A stretch of 30,431 bases of DNA from CAZDUS01 sp044344495 (lineage in GTDB: Bacteria > Verrucomicrobiota > Kiritimatiellia > CAIKKV01 > CAITUY01): contig JBIJCW010000006.1 in NCBI GenBank assembly GCA_044344495.1, forward strand, positions 1 through 30,431. The letters are read 5' to 3'. Positions within the stretch are counted from its first letter, which is position 1, and every line of letters starts with the position of its first letter. The position numbers and the translations under genes were made by a program. Shown here one piece after another: positions 14,800 to 23,408 of this stretch. The notes beneath the pieces were generated by a model. That model worked only from the letters and a program-made list of their open reading frames with translations. It did no database searches and had not been told where the DNA came from.

Positions 14800-15933
14800 G
14801 TGAACACGAAGAAATTAACAGGCGCAAGACTGATGGTGGGATCACCCAATGTTTATGCGGATATTCTGTATGTGACGCGGTTTAAAGTCACGGATTCCAT
14901 CGTGTGTTTATTGCAAGGGAAACGGAAATACATGGTGGTGCCGCCCATGGAAATCGGGCGTGCGCGCGAAGAGAATCCGGACGTGATCAGTCTGACGCCG
15001 GATGACTTGCGGCTGCAAGATGGCGAGCGCTGGCAACTGTCCGCCTGGGCGTATGCGTTGGCGAAGCACGTTGGGGTACGGAGTGTCACCGTGCCCGGTG
15101 TATTTCCCGTGAGCGTGGCGCGGGCGTTGGAAAAAAAAGGCCTGCGTGTGGTTGTGGAGAAGTTGGCGTTGGTGCCGGAGCGGCAGGTGAAGACCCCGGG
15201 AGAGGTGGATGCCATGCGTGGTGTGCAGCGTGCGACGGTGAAAGCCATGCGTCGGGCGTGGGCCGTGATTGAAGGCGCCCGTGTGGATCATCGGGGCCAG
15301 TTGCGGGACGGGTCGAAACTCTTGACGAGTGAGGAAGTGCGTCGGCGCATCAACCGGTTCTTGCTGGAGGAGGACTGCATTGGCGGCGAACCGATTGTCG
15401 CCTGCGGCCCACGATCGAGCGGACCGCACTGGATCGGGTTCGGCCCGTTGCTGGCGGGCCAGCCGATCGTGCTGGATATTTTCCCCCGTCATCTTCAAAC
15501 CGGGTACTGGGGTGATCTGACGCGGACGGTGGCCAAGGGTTATGCGGCGCCCGAACTGGTGCGGATGCACCGCGCTGTCAAGCGGGTACAAGCCGACGCC
15601 CTGGGACGCGTGCGTGCGGGAGTCTGCGGGGCGGCGATACACGACGACGTGGCGAAAGCCTTTGCCTGCATGGGGTTTCCGCGCCGCACGGGAGATGATG
15701 GTGTGCCGGAAGGGTTTATCCATGGAACAGGCCATGGCGTTGGGTTGGATATCCACGAGGCGCCGTCACTGTCTCTCAGGGGCGGTGTGCTGCGGGCCGG
15801 GAACGTGGTCACGGTGGAGCCTGGGCTCTACTACAAGGATATTGGCGGGGTACGGATTGAGGACACGGTGGTGGTCACCCGAACGGGGTGCGAGTGTCTC
15901 GCAAGTTGTCCGAAAGGACTGATCATTCCGTAG
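14800..15933 (+). CDS. M24-family metallopeptidase, Xaa-Pro aminopeptidase type
   Basis: The 377-residue protein has an N-terminal creatinase-like domain (about residues 1-135) and a C-terminal pita-bread peptidase domain. All five metal ligands of the M24 family are present: D226 (VLDIFP), D239 (GDLTRT), H312 (GHGVGLDIHE), E340 (TVEPGL) and E354 (RIEDT). It should therefore be an active dinuclear-metal peptidase of the PepP/PepQ kind, removing N-terminal residues before proline. Which of the two cannot be said. It starts with GTG at 14800, preceded by GAGGGG (14791-14796). The longer intergenic region upstream separates it from dnaA. No signal peptide is visible, so it is cytoplasmic. Confidence 0.9.
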   Translation: MNTKKLTGARLMVGSPNVYADILYVTRFKVTDSIVCLLQGKRKYMVVPPMEIGRAREENPDVISLTPDDLRLQDGERWQLSAWAYALAKHVGVRSVTVPGVFPVSVARALEKKGLRVVVEKLALVPERQVKTPGEVDAMRGVQRATVKAMRRAWAVIEGARVDHRGQLRDGSKLLTSEEVRRRINRFLLEEDCIGGEPIVACGPRSSGPHWIGFGPLLAGQPIVLDIFPRHLQTGYWGDLTRTVAKGYAAPELVRMHRAVKRVQADALGRVRAGVCGAAIHDDVAKAFACMGFPRRTGDDGVPEGFIHGTGHGVGLDIHEAPSLSLRGGVLRAGNVVTVEPGLYYKDIGGVRIEDTVVVTRTGCECLASCPKGLIIP

Positions 15934-15999
15934 TCGTGTACAATAATTCAGAGTCGCAGTCCGTTCTATTGGGTAGATGATCCAATGAAAGGAATAGTT

Positions 16000-16608
16000 A
16001 TGAGCAAGACATGGATGTGGATGGTGGCGGCGGGATGTATGGTGGCGATGGCGGCGGTGGCCGAGCAGGGCGCGGCGCCGGAGGGGGCCCCGACGGCACC
16101 GGACGGCGGACGCAAGGGGATGCGCGAGCATGGTCGCGCGCCGATGATGGAAGCGCGTGAATTCGGCGAGGGGATGATCATGCGGGCGTTGGCCCCGGAT
16201 TCGCCCATTGCCAAGGAAATCGGGCTGACTGACGACCAGCGGAAGGCGCTCAAGGGCGTGATGGACTCCGCCGTGGAAGAGATGAAAGGGTTGCAGGCGA
16301 AGATGCGGGAGGCGGGCAAGAAGCAGGTCGAGATGATGGGCCAGAATACGCCTGATGAAGCCGCCATCCTGAAAGGCGTGGAAGAGATCGGCGCATTGCG
16401 GACGCAGATCGCCAAGGTGACGACCAAGCAGATTCTGGCGGCGCAGAAGGTGCTGACGACAGAACAGCGCGCGGAACTGCGCGGGATGATCAAGTCGCGT
16501 ATGGCGGAGATGCGTGAACAGGGGCAGGGTGGCAAGGGCAAAATGAAGGGCGCTGGCGGCAAGAAGTCACCTCCGGCTCCAGAAAGCGAACCGGAAAAGG
16601 GTGAATAA
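16000..16608 (+). CDS. Spy/CpxP-like periplasmic protein
   Basis: The 202-residue product has a signal peptide (MSKTWMWMVAAGCMVAMAAVA, cleavage likely after AVA) and a Met-rich, charged helical body. Two LTxxQ-type motifs appear, IGLTDDQRKAL (around residue 75) and VLTTEQRAEL (around 150), which mark the Spy/CpxP/heavy-metal-sensor group of periplasmic chaperones. The C terminus is a low-complexity Gly/Lys/Pro/Glu tail. I chose the ATG at 16000 because AAAGGA lies 6 bases upstream; an ATG at 15985 is in frame but worse. The methionine content and a copper-ATPase gene about 1 kb downstream hint at a role in metal or envelope stress. A terminator follows, so it is probably transcribed alone. 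Confidence 0.75.
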   Translation: MSKTWMWMVAAGCMVAMAAVAEQGAAPEGAPTAPDGGRKGMREHGRAPMMEAREFGEGMIMRALAPDSPIAKEIGLTDDQRKALKGVMDSAVEEMKGLQAKMREAGKKQVEMMGQNTPDEAAILKGVEEIGALRTQIAKVTTKQILAAQKVLTTEQRAELRGMIKSRMAEMREQGQGGKGKMKGAGGKKSPPAPESEPEKGE

Positions 16609-16634
16609 CCGATTCGATTGATACACTGGAAATG

Positions 16635-16666
16635 ACAGGGCGGCCCGATGGCCGCCCTGTTGCTTT
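16635..16666 (+). terminator. rho-independent terminator after the Spy-like gene
   Basis: An 11-bp perfect stem (ACAGGGCGGCC at 16635-16645 with GGCCGCCCTGT at 16650-16660) and a CGAT loop are followed by TGCTTTT. It lies 26 bp after the stop codon. Confidence 0.85.
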
Positions 16667-16715
16667 TGGCCTCCCTTGCAACTCCGCCCCGGGCCGTGTA
16701 GGCTTTTGGGATGAT

Positions 16716-17657
16716 ATGAGCCTGAAGGAATCCATCAAGAAGCTGGCGGCGGATGTGGGCTATGTGGCCTGCGGCTTTACCGGTGTGGAGCCGTTTGATC
16801 ACTACCGCGACGCCCTGCGGACCTTGGAGCAGCGGTTTCCCGAGTCGGCGGCGTTGTACGACGGCATGGAACGTCGTGCCGATCCGCGCACCACGGTACC
16901 GTGGGCGGGCTCCATCGTGGTCGCCCTCCGGCGCTATGGACGTTACAAGGTGCCCGCCGGACTGGCCCGGCACATCGGGTTGAATTACCTGTGTGACCGG
17001 CGTAACGGCGCCTGCCCCGACACCGTGATGCCCAAGCGGATGAAGGAGGGGTTGAAAGCGCTGGGGTTACGCGTCAAAACCGGCGGGGTTCCGGCCCGCG
17101 CCGCGGCGGTCCGTGCCGGAGTGGCGGGACTGGCCCGGAATGGATTTGTCTATCGCGCAGGGTGCGGAACGTGGGTGAACGTTGAAGCGTGGGTGATTGA
17201 CGCGGTGGTTGAACCGGATCGTCCCGCGCCAGCGGCGCCCTGTCCGGAGGGGTGCCGGGCCTGTGAGGCGGCCTGCCGCACGGGGGCACTGGTGGGACCC
17301 GGGCGTGTCCGGATGGATCGTTGTGTGGCCTATCTGACCTATGGGGCCCCCTGGCCCGTGGCGCCGGAGCTATGGGAGCGGATGGGGCCATGGATCTACG
17401 GCTGCGACGATTGCCAGAATGCCTGTCCCCTCAACAAGGGGTGTTGGGACGCGAAGGAACCCGCGCCGTGGCTGGAGGCCGTGGCAGATCGCCTGACGCC
17501 AGAGGCCCTGGTCTCCATGGACGACGCCACCTACCGGGACGTGGTGCATCCGCTGTTCTGGTACATCGATGAAAACGACCTTGCCCGCTGGCATGCCAAT
17601 GCGAAGCGGGCGCTGGGCGACGTATCGTGTGCATCGCGCATGGTGAGTGGTGACTAG
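16716..17657 (+). CDS. QueG-like double 4Fe-4S cluster protein
   Basis: The 313-residue protein resembles epoxyqueuosine reductase (QueG) and its paralogues. It has an N-terminal cobalamin-binding-type region, then two ferredoxin-like clusters in CPEGCRACEAAC with TGALVGPGR, and CDDCQNACPLN. The C-terminal phrase RWHANAKRALGD is also family-like. QueG makes the last step of queuosine in tRNA. However, the usual N-terminal QueG landmark around RYARGRDYH is not recognisable here; the matching area reads RRYGRYKVPAGLARHIG. It may therefore be one of the QueG-related reductases with another substrate. The start at 16716 has only a weak GGGA upstream. It follows the Spy-gene terminator and lies 32 bp before the copper ATPase gene, possibly in one transcript. 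Confidence 0.7.
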   Translation: MSLKESIKKLAADVGYVACGFTGVEPFDHYRDALRTLEQRFPESAALYDGMERRADPRTTVPWAGSIVVALRRYGRYKVPAGLARHIGLNYLCDRRNGACPDTVMPKRMKEGLKALGLRVKTGGVPARAAAVRAGVAGLARNGFVYRAGCGTWVNVEAWVIDAVVEPDRPAPAAPCPEGCRACEAACRTGALVGPGRVRMDRCVAYLTYGAPWPVAPELWERMGPWIYGCDDCQNACPLNKGCWDAKEPAPWLEAVADRLTPEALVSMDDATYRDVVHPLFWYIDENDLARWHANAKRALGDVSCASRMVSGD

Positions 17658-17689
17658 CAGGGAATCCAGAAAGCGACATCCTTACAACC

Positions 17690-19933
17690 ATGGCCATTGA
17701 TCCGATATGTGGAATGACGGTGGATAAGGGCTCCGGATTGTCCGGCGAGAAGGACGGACAAACGCACTACTTTTGCAGTGAGTATTGCCGGCGGAAATTC
17801 CTGGGTCTGCCGCCCGAGCCGGAAGGGGCCCCGCCTGCGGCAGCCTACTTCTGTCCCATGTGTCCGGGTGTGGAAAGCGAAGTGCCGGGGGTTTGTCCCA
17901 CCTGCGGGATGGCGTTGGAGCAGAACGTGCTGGCGGGGGTCGAGGAGGACGACACGGAGTGGCGCGACATGATGCGCCGGTTCCGGGTAGGTCTTGTGTT
18001 TGGTGTTCCGGTGTTCGTGCTGGCGATGCTGCCGATGGTGTTCCCGGGACTGCATCAGTGTATTCCGCCAAGGATCAGCGGCTGGCTGGAGTGGGCGTTA
18101 GCATCGCCTGTGGTGCTCTGGTGCGGGTGGCCGTTCCTCCAGCGGGCGTGGACCTCGGTGCGGACCTGGCAATGGAACATGTTCACGCTGATCGTATTGG
18201 GTACTTCGGCGGCCTATACGGCCAGTATTGCCGCCCTGTTGGCGCCGGGCTGGTTCCCGGAGTCGTACCGTCACCATGGCGCCGTGCCGCTCTATTTCGA
18301 GGCGGCTTCCACGATCATCGTCCTGGTCCTGCTCGGGCAGGTGCTGGAATTGCGGGCGCGGCGGAAGACCGGCGATGCGATCCGGGGGCTCCTGAAACTG
18401 GCTCCGGAAACCGCTTCCGTGATCCGCGATGGTGCGGAAAGCGACGTCCCCGTGGAGCAGGTCACCGTTGGCGACCGGATCCGGGTCCGGCCGGGCGGGC
18501 GGATTCCGGTGGATGGGGTGGTGCTGGAGGGGCGCGGTTCGGTGGACACGGCGATGCTGACGGGCGAACCGATGCCGGTGGATGTGGAGACCGGGCGTGA
18601 AGTGGCGGCGGGAACAATCAACCTCTCCGGTTCGTTTGTGATGAGGGCCGATCGTGTGGGGGCGGCGACGCTGTTTGCCCGGATTGTGACGTTGGTGGCG
18701 ACGGCCCAGCGGAGCAGGGCCCCGGTCCAGCGGGTGGCTGATCGTGTGGCGGCGGTGTTTGTGCCGATGGTGGTGGCGGCAGCGATGTTGGCATTTGCGG
18801 TCTGGATGTGGGTTGGGCCGGAACCGCGGTTGGCCTATGCGTTGGTGAGTGCAATTTCTGTTTTGATCGTGGCCTGTCCCTGTGCGCTGGGGTTGGCCAC
18901 GCCGATGGCGGTGATGGTGGGGATTGGGCGCGGGGCGCGGGAAGGGGTGCTGATCCGCGATGCGAGGGCGCTGGAGACGTTGAGGGGGATCGATACGGTG
19001 GTGGTGGATAAGACGGGGACGTTGACCGAGGGGGCTCCGGCGGTGACGGGGGTGTATCCGGTCGACGGTGTGTCGGCGGCCGAGGTGGTGCGGTGGGCGG
19101 CGGCGGTGGAGCAACACAGTGAACACCCGCTCGGGCGTGCCGTGGTGCGGTATGCGCGGGAGCATGAGGTGGGTGTTGAGGCGGCGGAGGGGTTTGAGTC
19201 CGTGGCCGGGGGAGGGGTCTGGGGGACGGTGAGCGGGCGGAGGGTGTTCGTGGGGCGGCGGGCGAGGGCAGTGACGCCCGGCGATGCCCCTGCGCTTGTG
19301 GAACTGGAACGGTTGGAAGGGGCGGGGCAGACGGTGGTGGCGGTGCAGGTGGACGGGCAGGGGGTTGGATGGCTTACCATGGCCGATCCGATCCGGACCA
19401 CGACGTTTGAGGCGGTTGGTGCCCTGCATGCGATGGGATTGCGGGTGGTGATGTTGACGGGCGATGCCGAGGCAACAGCCAGGACCGTGGCGGGACGTTT
19501 GGGGATTGATGAGGTCTATGCAGGGATGACGCCGGAGACGAAGCGCGACCGGGTGGCGGCGTTACGGGCGGACGGGCGGCGGGTGGCGATGGCGGGGGAT
19601 GGGATCAACGATGCGCCGGCGCTGGCGGAGGCGGATGTGGGGATTGCGATGGGGACAGGCACGGATGTGGCGATGGAAAGCGCCGATGTGGTGCTAGTGA
19701 AGGGCGACTTGAGGGCGATGGTGAAGGCGGTGGCGTTGAGCCGGGCGGTGATGCGGAATATCCGGCAGAATCTGTTCTGGGCGTTTGCCTACAACATGCT
19801 CGGGGTCCCGGTGGCGGCGGGGGTGTTGTATCCGTGGCTGGGGGTGCTGATGAGCCCCATGCTGGCGGCGGCGGCGATGAGTCTCAGTTCGGTGACGGTG
19901 ATCGGCAACGCGCTGAGATTGCGGCGGGGATAG
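17690..19933 (+). CDS. copA: Cu(I)/Ag(I)-type P1B ATPase with N-terminal YHS and heavy-metal-binding domains
   Basis: The 747-residue metal pump begins with a YHS domain (DPICGMTVD... HYFCSEYCRRKF, residues about 4-42). A small zinc-ribbon-like heavy-metal-binding module follows (YFCPMCPGVESEVPGVCPTCGMALE, about 60-85) in place of the common HMA domain. P-type ATPase motifs follow: TGEP (from residue 291), the transmembrane CPC motif (C396-P-C398), the phosphorylated aspartate in DKTGT (D440), the HP motif (HPLGRA), and GDGINDAPAL. CPC plus the N(x)6YN and M(x)2S-like residues in the last helices (YNMLGVP, MSLSSV) indicate Cu(I)/Ag(I) export. No clear ribosome-binding site precedes the ATG at 17690. 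The coding strand is strikingly rich in G at third positions from about 18600 on. Confidence 0.9.
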   Translation: MAIDPICGMTVDKGSGLSGEKDGQTHYFCSEYCRRKFLGLPPEPEGAPPAAAYFCPMCPGVESEVPGVCPTCGMALEQNVLAGVEEDDTEWRDMMRRFRVGLVFGVPVFVLAMLPMVFPGLHQCIPPRISGWLEWALASPVVLWCGWPFLQRAWTSVRTWQWNMFTLIVLGTSAAYTASIAALLAPGWFPESYRHHGAVPLYFEAASTIIVLVLLGQVLELRARRKTGDAIRGLLKLAPETASVIRDGAESDVPVEQVTVGDRIRVRPGGRIPVDGVVLEGRGSVDTAMLTGEPMPVDVETGREVAAGTINLSGSFVMRADRVGAATLFARIVTLVATAQRSRAPVQRVADRVAAVFVPMVVAAAMLAFAVWMWVGPEPRLAYALVSAISVLIVACPCALGLATPMAVMVGIGRGAREGVLIRDARALETLRGIDTVVVDKTGTLTEGAPAVTGVYPVDGVSAAEVVRWAAAVEQHSEHPLGRAVVRYAREHEVGVEAAEGFESVAGGGVWGTVSGRRVFVGRRARAVTPGDAPALVELERLEGAGQTVVAVQVDGQGVGWLTMADPIRTTTFEAVGALHAMGLRVVMLTGDAEATARTVAGRLGIDEVYAGMTPETKRDRVAALRADGRRVAMAGDGINDAPALAEADVGIAMGTGTDVAMESADVVLVKGDLRAMVKAVALSRAVMRNIRQNLFWAFAYNMLGVPVAAGVLYPWLGVLMSPMLAAAAMSLSSVTVIGNALRLRRG

Positions 19934-19944
19934 GGGTAAGGGCG

Positions 19945-19980
19945 CGCTCTAACGCAAAGAAGGGTGCGCCTCCATTTTTC
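19945..19980 (+). terminator. weak hairpin after copA
   Basis: GGCGC and GCGCC can pair across an 18-nt loop, followed by ATTTTT. The stem is short and the loop long, so this is only a possible terminator. Confidence 0.25.
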
Positions 19981-20011
19981 GGGTTGCCAGTTAGGCCGTT
20001 AGTCACTTAAT

Positions 20012-20036
20012 CTACAGTCTAGTACTAAGTCTGTAG
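20012..20036. promoter_or_regulatory. interrupted palindrome just upstream of a secreted-protein gene
   Basis: CTACAG (20012-20017) and CTGTAG (20031-20036) form a dyad that continues inward with CT/AG (20019-20020 with 20028-20029) after one mismatch. It ends 5 bp before the GTG/ATG starts of the next gene, in a locally AT-rich patch. This could be an operator or a leader hairpin hiding the start. Confidence 0.35.
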
Positions 20037-20043
20037 TTCAGTG

Positions 20044-20796
20044 ATGATGCCAAGTTATTTCAAGATCGGACTGTTGACCTGTCTTCTTGCCTATTCCACG
20101 GCGGCCATAGCCCAGTTGACGCCGGGGGCCATTGCCTTTGTTGCCTACAATACGGATGGCGACGATGCGTTCGCCTGGGTGGCGTTGCGGCGGATACCGG
20201 CCAACACCGTGATTCACTTTACCGATTCATCGGTTAGCAACGGGTGGTTCCGATGGACAGAGCATTTGGGCGATGTGGTTTCGGCGGGTCCGCTTAGCTG
20301 GGTTTACACCAATACGATTCCGGCCGGGACGGTAGTGCGATGGACGGGTGGCAGTCCGGGGGCCTGGTCGCTGGGGCGGGCGTCCGGTGCCCGGCTGAAT
20401 TTGAGCCAGGACGGGGATCAGTTGATTGCCTATGAGGGGGTCATTTCAAGGAACACGGAACTTCCGTATCCCTGGCAGGGCGATCCCGGTGGCGCCACAC
20501 TGTTGCACGCCTTGAATTTTGCCAACAACGGCTGGGATAACCTCACCGGCGGTGAGACGGAGACGAGTTTTGTTCCGCCGGGACTATCTGTCAACGCCGG
20601 CACGGCGGTACACGTCAGTCGGATGGACAATGCATATTATGATGGTGTTTGTGGTGGATCAGCGCCTGACTTGCTGGCGGCGATTGCCAACCCGGCCCAC
20701 TGGAAGGCATCGAACGACGTGTTTGCGGTGATGGCTTGGACGGGAGCCGAGATGTTTGTGGTTAAGCCGCCGGGATCGGTGTTTGCTTTCCGGTAG
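20044..20796 (+). CDS. secreted protein of unknown function
   Basis: The 250-residue product has a signal peptide (hydrophobic run after FKIG, cleavage near AIA-QL at about residue 24). The mature part opens TPGAIAFVAYNTDGDDAFAWVALRRIPANTVIHFTD. This kind of phrase (GxIAFxGYNsD...FxxxxLxxIPxGTxIxFTDxxW) recurs at the start of beta-rich extracellular modules in large secreted bacterial proteins, but I know no function for it. Here it is almost the whole protein. Two cysteines are visible, one in the signal and one in CGGSAPD. Starts at GTG 20041, ATG 20044 and ATG 20047 are equally possible, and none has a ribosome-binding site. The upstream palindrome and the lower GC content just before the gene set it apart from copA. 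Confidence 0.7.
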   Translation: MMPSYFKIGLLTCLLAYSTAAIAQLTPGAIAFVAYNTDGDDAFAWVALRRIPANTVIHFTDSSVSNGWFRWTEHLGDVVSAGPLSWVYTNTIPAGTVVRWTGGSPGAWSLGRASGARLNLSQDGDQLIAYEGVISRNTELPYPWQGDPGGATLLHALNFANNGWDNLTGGETETSFVPPGLSVNAGTAVHVSRMDNAYYDGVCGGSAPDLLAAIANPAHWKASNDVFAVMAWTGAEMFVVKPPGSVFAFR

Positions 20797-20843
20797 TGAT
20801 GTTGAAGGGGATGGGCGGTCGTGCACCATGGTGGCGTGGGTAC

Positions 20844-23264
20844 TTACCACGCGAAGGCAGGGGCCCCACTGGTGATGGTGGACTTGAAGGACGACTGCGT
20901 GAAGACCTTTGAAGGACCGGAGGAGGAAGCGTCTGACGCCTGTGCTGACTTCAGCAAGGCCTGTTTCCTGTCGTCGGGGAGGGGTGACTGGTTAATCCAC
21001 TTTTCCGCTGCCGGGCGGTCCACCTGGAGCCAGTTTCGGCCCACGTTTTCGATCGCTTTGAGGCGTTGATCGGAGTCGGCGATCACGTCCGTCCAGGCGG
21101 CGGCGATCTCGGGATAGTTGTAGCTCGTGCTGTTGACATACTGTTGCACCAACTGCGAATAGGTGTCGTCGCCGGACAAGGTAGCCAGCCATTGTCCTGT
21201 CTGGGTGGGGTCGATATTGGCCCAGGAGGAGACGATGGTCGGGAGGGCGCTGTTTCTGGCGTTGCCCTTGGGGAAGGCGCCGACCCAGGCGGCGGCGGAC
21301 TGGGGATCGGAGGAAGCCCAGGCGGAAACAACGGCTTGGGCGGCGCGATCCTGCGAGGGGCCGGAGGGGAGTGTGGCGACAAATTCGGCGGCCTCTTCAG
21401 GCGTGGATCGCGCCATGGCGCCCGCCATGCCCTCCGCAAAGGCGTCGCGGGCATCGCCCTTGGGCATCTGGTTGGCGTAGGCGATGGCGGCCTTGGAGTC
21501 TGTGGTGGCCATGCTGGCGGCGATGCTTCTGAACAAGTCCGTCTGGGATTTGCCTGCCGGCAGGGCTTCAACAAAGGCGACGGCGCCTTTGGCGTCGTTT
21601 CTTGACCATTCGGGAATCATCCGGATGAGGGCGTCCTGCATGGATTTTTCATCCGGGAGCTGTTTGGCCCATTCCACGGCGCGGGCCGAATCGGTGTTCA
21701 CCCACAGGGAGGCGAGGTTGCTGATGAAACTGGAGCGGGCTTTGCCCGGGGGGAGGGTTTCGAGTAGCGAAGCTGCCAACTCCGGGTCGCTTTGTCCAAG
21801 CGGCCAGACAAGACTCTGGAGGGTGTTGCGTTTGGAGGAGCCCTCGGGGAGGGACGTATACAGTTCCAGGGCGGCGGCGGGGTCGGTGTTGGCGAGACTG
21901 CTGATCAGGGGGGCAATGGCCTTGACCTGGAGCGGGCCGGGCGGGAGCGAGGCGGCGAAGGCCATGGCCAGTTTCGGGTCCTGCCAGGAGAGTTGCTGGA
22001 CCAGGGTTTGGATGACGTTATTCCGTTCGTTGTTGTTGGGCATGGTTTGCAGGAAGTCCAGGGTGGATTTGGCGTCCTGTTGCGCCCACTGCCCCAGGAT
22101 CTGGCCGAGCGTCTGGGCGCGTTTGTCGGTGGCGCGGATGGTTTGAACATAGGCGATGGCGGCCTTGGGGTTGCTTTCGGCCCAGACGTTGCAGAGTTGG
22201 CTCATGGCGGCTTCCCGGGTGGTGACGTCCGGCAACGCCTGTGCCCAGGCAAGGGCGGAGGTCAGGTCGGAAGCGCCCCAGTTGGAGGCCAACGTTTGGA
22301 TGGCGTACATGCGGGAGGATCCGGCAGGAAGATTTCCGACATACAAGGCGGCCTGCTGGGGGTTGGAGGCGCTCCAGAGGCTGAGGATGGTGCTCATGTA
22401 ATTGTTCCGTTGGGTGCTCACGGGCAGTGAGTTCACCCAAGCGAGGGCGGCCTGCGGGTCTTTCTCGGCCCAGGCCGCGGCGATTGACTGCATGGCCTGT
22501 GATCGTTGTTGTCCCGTCAAGTCACCGAGTTTGGTGATGGCGGTGGTGGGATCGATCCGGGCCCAGTTTTGGAAAATGGAGTAGATTGCGCCAAACCGCT
22601 GGTTGGACAGGTTGCTTTTTTGATAAAGGGCGAAGGCGGCGGCCGGGTTGGTTTCGGCCATGCCGCTCAGCAGCGAACTCATGAGCTGATCCCTGAACAT
22701 GTTCTTGGGGAGTGCGTTGACCCAGGCCTCGGCGGAGGCCGGGTTGATGCGACCCCAGACGGCCACGACGGCGGAAACCGCCATGTCGTGGGTGGATTTC
22801 CCCTTGACTGCGGAGGCATAGGCAATGGCGGCGGCGGGGTCGCTTTCGGCCCAGCGGGCGAGCAACTGGTAGCGGGCCGAGTCGCGGGCGTTCCGGCTTG
22901 GCAAGGTCTCGATCAGGGCCATGACGCGCGGGATGTCTTCCGGGCGGATGGAGGCGACGATTTTGGTCAATTCCCTCATCTGACCGGATAGCGACAGGTC
23001 GGCAAGTGCCGCGATTTGTCCGGCGGCTTCGGAGAAGGGGGCCCCGTGGGCGGAGGCTGGGGTGGGTTTGGCGGGAGCGGTGCCGCTCCGGGCCAAAACG
23101 GCGGGTTTGGGGATTGGATCCGCTATGCTGGGGGTTGTCGGCGGGGCTGGCAGGGTGGCGAGTTCTTCAAGGAGCCGGTGGTTCTCTCGATACTGCAGCA
23201 CATTCGTGAGGGTCAGGACGATCACGACGGTTAAGGTGGCCCAGACTAAGATGGAAGGCTTCAT
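20844..23264 (-). CDS. giant helical-repeat protein (about 20 x 32 residues, WAxxDPxAAxxW type), membrane-anchored or secreted
   Basis: The 806-residue protein begins with a basic start and a single hydrophobic helix (ILVWATLTVVIVLTLTNVL, residues 4-22). A coil-like segment and a Pro/Ala/Thr-rich linker lead to about residue 90. The remainder is some 20 tandem copies of a 32-residue unit with the plan WAxxDPxAAxxWVxxLPxGxxRxxAxxxIxxx, for example WAEKDPQAALAWVNSLP and WASSDPQSAAAWVGAFP. Two-helix units of this spacing suggest a TPR/HEAT-like superhelix for binding proteins. Such proteins are common in Verrucomicrobia-related genomes, and I know no proven function. The start at 23264 lacks a good ribosome-binding site; the frame extends upstream to 23570, but that part looks non-coding and overlaps the divergent gene. 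It faces the preceding secreted-protein gene tail to tail. Confidence 0.85.
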   Translation of the reverse strand: MKPSILVWATLTVVIVLTLTNVLQYRENHRLLEELATLPAPPTTPSIADPIPKPAVLARSGTAPAKPTPASAHGAPFSEAAGQIAALADLSLSGQMRELTKIVASIRPEDIPRVMALIETLPSRNARDSARYQLLARWAESDPAAAIAYASAVKGKSTHDMAVSAVVAVWGRINPASAEAWVNALPKNMFRDQLMSSLLSGMAETNPAAAFALYQKSNLSNQRFGAIYSIFQNWARIDPTTAITKLGDLTGQQRSQAMQSIAAAWAEKDPQAALAWVNSLPVSTQRNNYMSTILSLWSASNPQQAALYVGNLPAGSSRMYAIQTLASNWGASDLTSALAWAQALPDVTTREAAMSQLCNVWAESNPKAAIAYVQTIRATDKRAQTLGQILGQWAQQDAKSTLDFLQTMPNNNERNNVIQTLVQQLSWQDPKLAMAFAASLPPGPLQVKAIAPLISSLANTDPAAALELYTSLPEGSSKRNTLQSLVWPLGQSDPELAASLLETLPPGKARSSFISNLASLWVNTDSARAVEWAKQLPDEKSMQDALIRMIPEWSRNDAKGAVAFVEALPAGKSQTDLFRSIAASMATTDSKAAIAYANQMPKGDARDAFAEGMAGAMARSTPEEAAEFVATLPSGPSQDRAAQAVVSAWASSDPQSAAAWVGAFPKGNARNSALPTIVSSWANIDPTQTGQWLATLSGDDTYSQLVQQYVNSTSYNYPEIAAAWTDVIADSDQRLKAIENVGRNWLQVDRPAAEKWINQSPLPDDRKQALLKSAQASDASSSGPSKVFTQSSFKSTITSGAPAFAW

Positions 23265-23408
23265 GGGAGGGTGCTCTGTCTTGATTTTCAATGCAGACCC
23301 CTTATATAGGGAGTTGCCGTGACTGGCAATCGGGATTCCGCTTTTCTTCCCCGGGAGGTTCCAGTAGGCTCCGACGCTATTGCGCTCATGAAATCGGGAG
23401 AACCTGTG

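Noticed and set aside
18098..19429. 443-residue minus-strand ORF opposite copA
   Set aside because: It is a shadow of the G-rich copA frame, with His/Arg/Pro-dominated composition and no family motif.
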